Source: Hyphomonadaceae bacterium (GTDB lineage Bacteria; Pseudomonadota; Alphaproteobacteria; Caulobacterales; Aquidulcibacteraceae). Taken from it: DNA of 36,568 bases. Each line of letters begins with the position of its first letter. Position 1 is the stretch's first letter. The notes beneath the pieces were generated by a model. The model saw only the letters and a list, made by a program, of their open reading frames with translations, did no database searches and had not been told where the DNA came from. A program made the position numbers and the translations under genes. The DNA lies in contig JAIELJ010000019.1 of NCBI GenBank assembly GCA_019753105.1, positions 1-36,568 of the forward strand, given 5' to 3'. Positions 32,103 to 36,568 of this stretch are shown here, piece after piece.

Positions 32103-32244
32103 CCCGCTCTTGTAGCGGGCTCAGAGCGCGCGCGCATCCAAAAGCAACGAGGACGGCATCACTCAACCAACAAGATCGATCTCGTTTGCCTAACGTCTTT
32201 CCTTAGGGCGTGGCGGACCCCATGCCGCCCGCCCCTTTTTTTTT
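32103..32244 (+). ncRNA. Candidate small RNA (hairpin plus plus-strand terminator)
   Basis: Between two minus-strand genes the plus strand carries a 5' hairpin CCCGCT-CTTGT-AGCGGG (32103-32119) and, 86 bases later, a strong intrinsic terminator described separately. No plus-strand gene lies upstream to use that terminator, and no open frame of note lies between the two structures. A discrete plus-strand transcript ending at about 32244 would explain both. The 5' end and promoter are not defined; transcription could start inside the antisense of the SDR gene. Confidence 0.35.
32206..32244 (+). terminator. Strong rho-independent terminator on the plus strand
   Basis: GGGCG-T-GGCGG (32206-32216) pairs with CCGCC-CGCCC (32225-32234), ten pairs with one bulged T, and an eight-base loop. 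Nine consecutive T follow at 32236-32244. The T run is on the plus strand, so the terminator points right although the flanking genes run left; on the minus strand no T run follows the hairpin. Confidence 0.75.
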
Positions 32245-32251
32245 CATTGGC

Positions 32252-33046
32252 TCAAGCGCGCGACTTCATTTCCTGCATGACACGTTGCGCATAGGCGCGG
32301 CTGACCGGAACTTCGTCGCCGCTCTCAAGCACAGCCATAAGCCGGCCATTGGCGTCACGGCGAACAGCGCGCAAGCGCTTCCAGTTCACAAAGGCCGAGC
32401 GGTGGACGCGCAGCATCACATTGGGATCGAGCTTTTCTTCGAGGTGAGACATGGTCTCACGGTGAAGCAATGTGCGCCCCTCCCAATAGAGGCGGACGTA
32501 GTCGCGTTCCGCTTCGATACGCTCGACATCGCCGACGGGCACACGCAGGAAGCGGCCGCGGTCGCGGATCCAGAACTCCTTTTCGTATTGCGGCGCCTCA
32601 CGCTCGTCGGATTCCTTCTTCAGCGCATCGAGCACTGCAGCGAGTTCTTCAGCGCGGCGGCCGGCGCTCTTGGCAGCGCGGCGCTCGCGGGCGCGATCAA
32701 TGGCCGAGGCCAGACGCTCGAACTCAACGGGCTTCAAGAGATAATCGACGGCGGAGGTCTCGAACGCGCGGAGCGCATACGACTCAAACGCGGAAACGAA
32801 GATCACGGCAGGCCCGCCGCTATCTTCGACCGCGTTGGCGACCTCGAAACCGTCGGCGAGCGGCATCTTGATGTCCAAGAGCACGACGTCAGGTTTGAGA
32901 TCGCGCATCGCATTAATCGCTTGCGCGCCATCACTCGCCGAGCCGACGACTTCGACGTTCGGAATCCCTTCCAGCGCCAGCTTCATGCGGCGCAGCGCCA
33001 ACGGTTCGTCGTCAGCTAAGAGCAGGCGCAGGGGTTCTGCGGGCAC
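32252..33046 (-). CDS. LytTR-family response regulator
   Basis: 264 residues. The receiver domain has LRLLLADDEPLALRR, D58 (VVLLDIKMPLADG) and K105 (VDYLLKPVEF). A helical linker with RARERRAAKSAGRRAEELAA leads to a LytTR DNA-binding domain (about 165-262) containing VPVGDVERIEAERDYVRLYW, LDPNVMLRVHRSAFVNWKRL and VPVSRAYAQRV. The start is GTG 33046, preceded by GGAGGAAGAAA; the frame extends to 33220 inside the kinase gene, but the extra residues do not fit. It is transcribed after, and overlaps by 35 bases, the sensor kinase gene. Targets are not evident. Confidence 0.93.
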   Translation of the reverse strand: MPAEPLRLLLADDEPLALRRMKLALEGIPNVEVVGSASDGAQAINAMRDLKPDVVLLDIKMPLADGFEVANAVEDSGGPAVIFVSAFESYALRAFETSAVDYLLKPVEFERLASAIDRARERRAAKSAGRRAEELAAVLDALKKESDEREAPQYEKEFWIRDRGRFLRVPVGDVERIEAERDYVRLYWEGRTLLHRETMSHLEEKLDPNVMLRVHRSAFVNWKRLRAVRRDANGRLMAVLESGDEVPVSRAYAQRVMQEMKSRA

Positions 33047-34139
33047 TTTCTTCCTCCAGAGGCAACCATAGGTCGACGCGACACCCGTTGGGTTCGCGAT
33101 TGCGCGCGATAAGGCCCGCGCGATCGCCGTAAAGCAGTTCAAGCCGCTCTCGCGCATTGGCGAGGCCAAGCCCCTTGCGGCGCGGCCCTGTCTCGGTCGC
33201 TGGCAAACCTGGGCCGTCATCCTCGATGCGAATCTTCAACGCCGCGCCATCGCGGAACGCAGAGACGTCGATGCTGCCGCCTTCGGTGCGCGGCGTGATC
33301 GCGTACTTGATCGCGTTCTCGAGGATGGGCTGCAGGATGAGGCTGGGGACGCGCGCGTTTTCAAGACCCGGTTCGATATTGAAGCGGACCTTGAGCTTAT
33401 CCTCGAAGCGCGTCTGCTCGATCTCAAGATATTTGCGCTGCGCGTCGAGTTCAGCGGTGAGCGCTGTCATCTCCGTGGGCTGGCGATCCAGCGAGTAACG
33501 CAGAAAGCCGGCGAGCTTCAGCAGCATGCTTTCAGCCTGCGCGTTGCGCTTTTCCAGCACGAGCGTGGAGATCGCGTTCAGCGTGTTGAACAGAAAATGC
33601 GGATTGATTTGGTAGTGCAGCATGCGGAGCTGCGCGTCATAGGCCAGCGCCTGCGCGCGAGCGATGTCGCGTTGCTGCGCCATGGTTTGGAAGTGATAGC
33701 CGAGCAGCGCTTGCGTCAGCCCCCAAAGCGGCAGCGCCCAACCGAAATTGAAGAGGTAGATGACGAACGGATAAGGCTCCGGCGCGAATTGCGGCAGCAG
33801 CAGCAGCGGGACGTATTCTTCGCCAAGCTGGGTCAGCGGCGCGAGCGCGAGCGCGCCAAGCACCAGCGCCACGTTGCGCGCCCACGTCGAGTTCTGCGCG
33901 CGCGGGCCGGCGACGAGCGCGAGCAGCACGCCAGTCAACACGAAATAGGTGGCGACGACGAGCGCGCGGTTTAGCAGAAACGGAAAGTCGCTGACTTGCG
34001 CTGGCGGATCGGCGGCAGCGGCCGCAGTACGGACAGCGAAATAGATGAGCCAAAAGCCGACATGCGCGCCCCAGCGCGTCCATGCCGGATGATCCAGCAT
34101 GCCCCTCGCCGCACTACGCGTGTCTTCGCCGCTCACCAT
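33012..34139 (-). CDS. LytS/YehU-type sensor histidine kinase
   Basis: 375 residues. Four hydrophobic segments occur in the first 150 residues (VGFWLIYFAVRTAA, LVVATYFVLTGVLLALVAGP, VALVLGALALAPL, IYLFNFGWALPLWGL). The His_kinase domain follows, with phospho-acceptor H181 in QINPHFLFNTLNAIS, LLKLAGFLRYSL and the ATPase N-box LILQPILENAIKYA. The G-boxes are IEDDGPGLP and GLGLANARERLELLYG. It autophosphorylates in response to an unknown membrane signal and passes phosphate to the LytTR regulator encoded immediately after it. Confidence 0.94.
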   Translation of the reverse strand: MVSGEDTRSAARGMLDHPAWTRWGAHVGFWLIYFAVRTAAAAADPPAQVSDFPFLLNRALVVATYFVLTGVLLALVAGPRAQNSTWARNVALVLGALALAPLTQLGEEYVPLLLLPQFAPEPYPFVIYLFNFGWALPLWGLTQALLGYHFQTMAQQRDIARAQALAYDAQLRMLHYQINPHFLFNTLNAISTLVLEKRNAQAESMLLKLAGFLRYSLDRQPTEMTALTAELDAQRKYLEIEQTRFEDKLKVRFNIEPGLENARVPSLILQPILENAIKYAITPRTEGGSIDVSAFRDGAALKIRIEDDGPGLPATETGPRRKGLGLANARERLELLYGDRAGLIARNREPNGCRVDLWLPLEEESARRTPAPALS

Positions 34140-34312
34140 TGCGCCAGCCTAGCGACTTCATGCGCGCGCGGGCATCCGCCCGACTGCAGCTCGCTCGCAT
34201 TTCGTCGCGGTTTCCTGTCGTTTCGTCGTGCAAAATCAAGACGATCCGCAAATCAACGGCAAACGCTTTCGAGCCCTCGCGCAAGCGCAAAAGCCAAAGC
34301 CGCGAACACAAA

Positions 34313-34329
34313 AGCGAGAGCTTCGCTTA
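34313..34329 (-). terminator. Possible weak terminator after the glycosyltransferase gene
   Basis: On the minus strand AAGCGA-AGCTC-TCGCTT forms a six-pair hairpin that begins at the stop codon region (34329) and is followed by TTGTGTTC. The stem is short and the T run broken. The rest of the 187-base region 34140-34326 shows no other gene or structure I can support. Confidence 0.3.
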
Positions 34330-35373
34330 AGGACGGCGCTCGGCGCGGATGGCTGCGATCTCAGCGGATAGGCCGCGCCAAAAGGGAACCGCGCCATAGC
34401 GCGCAAGCAGCGCCTCGCGTCCGGCGAGCGTCATTGCGCGCAACGCGCCGCGTTCGGACTCTGCGCGCTCAAGCAATAGCTTCAACGCAGCATCGTCGCC
34501 GATCGGAAAGAGCCAGCCATATTGGCCTCCGCCAAGCGCGTCGCGGTGCACGTAAATGTCGCTCGCGATGACAGGCACGCCGTAAAAGAGCGCTTCGCGG
34601 ATGACCCACGAGTAGGACTCCCACTCCGACGGCAGCACAAGAATGTCGTCAGCATCGAAGTGCGAGAACGGGTGTTCGAGCCAGCCTGCGTGTTCGACTT
34701 TGCGAGACGCCGTCGCGGCAATCCCTCTGATCTCATCGTCCTGTGACCCGGCGCCGATGATGCGGAGTTCGGTGTCAGGTTTTAGATCGGCCGAGAGAAA
34801 AGCGCGCACCAATGTGAGCGGATCCTTCACCTGCTCCACACGGCCGATGAAGTTGAAGCGCAGACGGCCGTTAGGGCCAGGCTGATCTCTCGGGCCAGGA
34901 TCATTGGGCGCCGGTACGAACGGGTTGCCGAACATGCGCACGCGTGCGCCGGCCAAGCCCGCTTGCACCATCTGTTGCTGCTCTTCGTTGAGCGTCACGA
35001 TGAGATGGGCGGGACGCTTGTGTTTGAAATTGTCGGAATGGCAGCGCGTCATGACGACAGCGTTCGGAAACAGCGCCTTCATCTGCCGAATGGTGCGATC
35101 ACTGTGCGCCATGACGCAGTCGGGATCGCCGCCGCACTTGCGGATCTCGGCCCGCAGTCGCGCGAAATCCGGCGTTAAGCGGAAGAGCGGCGATTGCAGC
35201 GAGTCCGGCGCCTCAATCACGTCGATGCCGCCGGCGCGCAGCAGATCCGCGCCCGGGCCGCGATAGAGGCAAACAGATTTGACGCCGTTCGCGTCCCACA
35301 TGCGCGCATAATGAAAAAGCGAGGTGAACACCCCGCCCTGCCCCTTCATGACGGCGACTTGGACTGCGAACAT
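34327..35373 (-). CDS. Glycosyltransferase family 4 (GT-B fold)
   Basis: 348 residues. The N-terminal domain starts MFAVQVAVMKGQGGVFTSLF, with the Gly-rich acceptor-side loop of GT-B enzymes. The C-terminal domain has the strand LRFNFIGRVEQVKDPLTLVR, TELRIIGAGSQDDEIRG, HAGWLEHPFSHFDADDILVLPS and the nucleotide-sugar-binding E-x7-E block WESYSWVIREALFYGVPVIA. It probably transfers a sugar to a lipid or surface glycan at the inner membrane. Donor and acceptor cannot be read from sequence. It stands alone, divergent from the small exported protein gene. Confidence 0.9.
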   Translation of the reverse strand: MFAVQVAVMKGQGGVFTSLFHYARMWDANGVKSVCLYRGPGADLLRAGGIDVIEAPDSLQSPLFRLTPDFARLRAEIRKCGGDPDCVMAHSDRTIRQMKALFPNAVVMTRCHSDNFKHKRPAHLIVTLNEEQQQMVQAGLAGARVRMFGNPFVPAPNDPGPRDQPGPNGRLRFNFIGRVEQVKDPLTLVRAFLSADLKPDTELRIIGAGSQDDEIRGIAATASRKVEHAGWLEHPFSHFDADDILVLPSEWESYSWVIREALFYGVPVIASDIYVHRDALGGGQYGWLFPIGDDAALKLLLERAESERGALRAMTLAGREALLARYGAVPFWRGLSAEIAAIRAERRP

Positions 35374-35468
35374 GCAGCATCGCCTATAGAGCGTTATCGG
35401 CTACTGACCAACGACCGCGCTGATTGACTTGCCGGCAGCGCCTGCTCAGCATTGCCCAGAGGTGCGAC

Positions 35469-35852
35469 ATGGCCATTCGAGCTACCCTGTGCGCGATCGT
35501 GGTCAGCGTATTCGCGTTTGGGCCAACTGCTAACGCGCAGGATGCAACGGCTCCGCCGAGTGCAAGCGAAGAAGCGCCGGCAGCTCCGACATGGACCGGC
35601 CTGCCATTCTCCAGCCTAGCCGACTACGAACGGCTAATTCCCATTGGGATGAGCCAACGTGATCTCGTCGCCGCGTTGGGCCGGCCGGAAACGGTGATGC
35701 CGGGGCGAGGCGCTGACGAGGTCTTCCACTACGCCTACCCGCTAGAGGGCGGTGGCGAGCTGCGAGCAGTGATCATCCTTCGAGAGAGAGCCGTCTTCAT
35801 CCGCCGGCTTTACGTGTCGTCGCCGGACGGCGGCCCATCTCGCGTCAACTGA
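35469..35852 (+). CDS. Small exported BamE/SmpA-like protein
   Basis: 127 residues from ATG 35469, behind AGAGGTG. The signal peptide AIRATLCAIVVSVFAFGPTA ends near ANAQD, followed by an Ala/Pro/Glu linker. The mature domain LIPIGMSQRDLVAALGRPET, then GADEVFHYAYPLEGGGEL and RRLYVSSPDGG, resembles the SmpA/OmlA (BamE-like) fold: helix G-M-S/T-x-x-x-V-x-x-x-L-G-x-P followed by strands around W/F-x-Y. A clear lipobox is absent, so it may be soluble. The role is unknown. The terminator at 35860-35889 follows directly. Confidence 0.75.
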   Translation: MAIRATLCAIVVSVFAFGPTANAQDATAPPSASEEAPAAPTWTGLPFSSLADYERLIPIGMSQRDLVAALGRPETVMPGRGADEVFHYAYPLEGGGELRAVIILRERAVFIRRLYVSSPDGGPSRVN

Positions 35853-35859
35853 AACGCAA

Positions 35860-35889
35860 AACGGCCCCGCTCGTGAAAGCGGGGCCGTT
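35860..35889. terminator. Bidirectional terminator between bamE-like gene and rRNA operon
   Basis: AACGGCCCCGC (35860-35870) pairs perfectly with GCGGGGCCGTT (35879-35889), an 11-bp stem with an eight-base loop. T-rich bases follow on both strands (GTGTTT rightward, TTGCGTTT leftward), so it can end both the plus-strand gene at 35852 and the leftward rRNA/tRNA operon. Confidence 0.85.
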
Positions 35890-35894
35890 GTGTT

Positions 35895-35971
<77 letters not shown>

Positions 35972-35996
35972 GCAAATCTAATTCTTGATATGCAAA

Positions 35997-36017
35997 CGGC
36001 CGCGTTGAGCGCGGCCG
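35997..36017. other. Hairpin in the 5S to tRNA-fMet spacer
   Basis: CGGCCGCG-TTGAG-CGCGGCCG is a perfect eight-bp stem with a five-base loop. On the minus strand it lies between 5S and tRNA-fMet and is followed by TTTGCAT. It may be an RNase processing signal for the rRNA precursor or an attenuator before the tRNA. Confidence 0.45.
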
Positions 36018-36085
36018 AGAACATCACGGCCGAGGCCGTCATTGTGATTGAGGGTTCTGGACTTCGTTTTCTCGTGCGCCTGGCA

Positions 36086-36203
36086 GACCCGGCAGCGACC
36101 TACTCTCCCATGCCTTAAGACATAGTACCATTGGCCCTGGGGGACTTAACGACTGAGTTCGGAATGGGATCAGGTGGGGACCCCCCGGCATAGCCACCAG
36201 GTC
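36086..36203 (-). rRNA. rrf: 5S ribosomal RNA
   Basis: 118 bases on the minus strand. The ends GACCTGG and CCGGGTC pair as helix I, and internal blocks CCCATTCCGAACTCAG, GTACTATGTC and GGGAGAGTAGGTCGC are the conserved 5S features. It lies about 100 bases downstream of 23S and upstream of tRNA-fMet. Confidence 0.96.
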
Positions 36204-36304
36204 GGCAAGGCGCACGAAAAATCACTCTTGTACAAGAGCGTCGACATTGTCTTTGAAATTAGCGCGTTCAGGGCGACGCAGTCGTCGCCGTGCATGAACG
36301 GTGA

Positions 36305-36568
36305 GCGTTCAAGCCGATTGAGCGATTAGTACTAGTCAGCTTCAAGCCTCGCGGCTCTTCCACACCTAGCCTATCAACGTAGTAGTCTTCTACGGCTCTC
36401 AAGGGAAACCTAGTTTTGAGGGGGGTTTCACGCTTAGATGCTTTCAGCGTTTATCCCGTCCGCACATAGCTACCCAGCTGCGCTCTTGGCAGAACGACTG
36501 GTGCACCAGAGGTGCGTTCATCCCGGTCCTCTCGTACTAGGGACAAATCCTCTCAAGTTTCCAACACG
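36305..36568 (-). rRNA. rrl: 23S ribosomal RNA, 3' part (continues beyond window)
   Basis: The minus strand holds the last 264 or so bases of 23S, including the sarcin-ricin loop region AGTACGAGAGGACC, GTTCTGCCAAGAGCGC, GATAGGCTAGGTGTGG and the near-terminal AGTACTAATCG. The 3' end is placed by counting 20 bases after ACTAAT as in other 23S genes, so it is approximate. The rest of the gene lies to the right of the window. Confidence 0.96.

Overview
The window is high-GC DNA of alphaproteobacterial character. The signs are a rrl-rrf-tRNA-fMet end of an rRNA operon, an initiator tRNA with an A-U pair in the anticodon stem, an FbpABC iron transporter under a Fur-like box, many acyl-CoA dehydrogenase and SDR genes, and dense gene packing. 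A Caulobacterales/Hyphomonadaceae-like or related chromosome is the best guess; no plasmid, phage, IS element, integrase or CRISPR signature is visible. About 36 protein genes, two tRNAs and parts of an rRNA operon can be supported.

Layout. 1-550 (-): a single-domain response regulator and the start of a PAS sensor kinase that runs off the left edge. 551-1148: a degenerate stretch with the C-terminal remnant of a TspO/MBR gene. 1149-4616 (+): CREST-family ceramidase-like membrane protein, Fe-S uracil-DNA glycosylase, alpha/beta-hydrolase lipoprotein, methyltransferase-like protein. 4583-8250 (-): FbpC, FbpB and FbpA, with a Fur-like box before fbpA. 8358-8432: tRNA-Val(CAC). 8581-12583 (-): exported methyltransferase-like protein, unknown protein, acyl-CoA dehydrogenase, exported DUF1444-like protein, lipoprotein. 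12661-13918 (+): PaaI-type thioesterase and CHAD protein. 13915-16776: GST (-), MFE2-like SDR (+), NupC-type transporter (-). 17032-19041 (+): DUF2339 membrane protein. 18989-19878 (-): ABM monooxygenase-like and exported proteins. 19971-21871 (-): Ada-AraC-AlkA fusion and Ogt, an alkylation-repair operon. 21956-23754 (+): DusA and a TauE/SafE transporter, then DUF1289 (-). 24014-24821: a promoter-like AT-rich site and two small exported proteins. 24872-27241 (+): a PimC/PimD-like acyl-CoA dehydrogenase pair. 27317-30103 (+): DUF4956, SdiA-regulated-like lipoprotein and metallophosphoesterase, tightly overlapped. 30100-32102 (-): exported protein with a kinase-like YDFD motif, a 36-residue membrane peptide, an SDR. 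32103-32244: hairpin plus a plus-strand terminator with no plus-strand gene, a candidate sRNA. 32252-34139 (-): LytS/LytTR two-component pair. 34327-35373 (-): glycosyltransferase. 35469-35852 (+): small BamE-like exported protein. 35860-36568 (-): terminator, tRNA-fMet, 5S and the 3' part of 23S.

Most co-directional neighbours overlap by 1-8 bases (ATGA or TGATG), implying translational coupling. Convergent pairs repeatedly share a palindromic stop tetramer (CTAG three times, TTAA once). The clearest functional units are Fur-regulated ferric iron import (fbpABC), alkylation repair (ada-alkA/ogt), acyl-CoA oxidation, and the LytS/LytTR pair. The most open questions are the plus-strand sRNA candidate at 32103-32244, the 31.2 kb small membrane protein, the DUF4956/SdiA-like/phosphoesterase/kinase-like neighbourhood, and two enzyme-like proteins carrying export signals.
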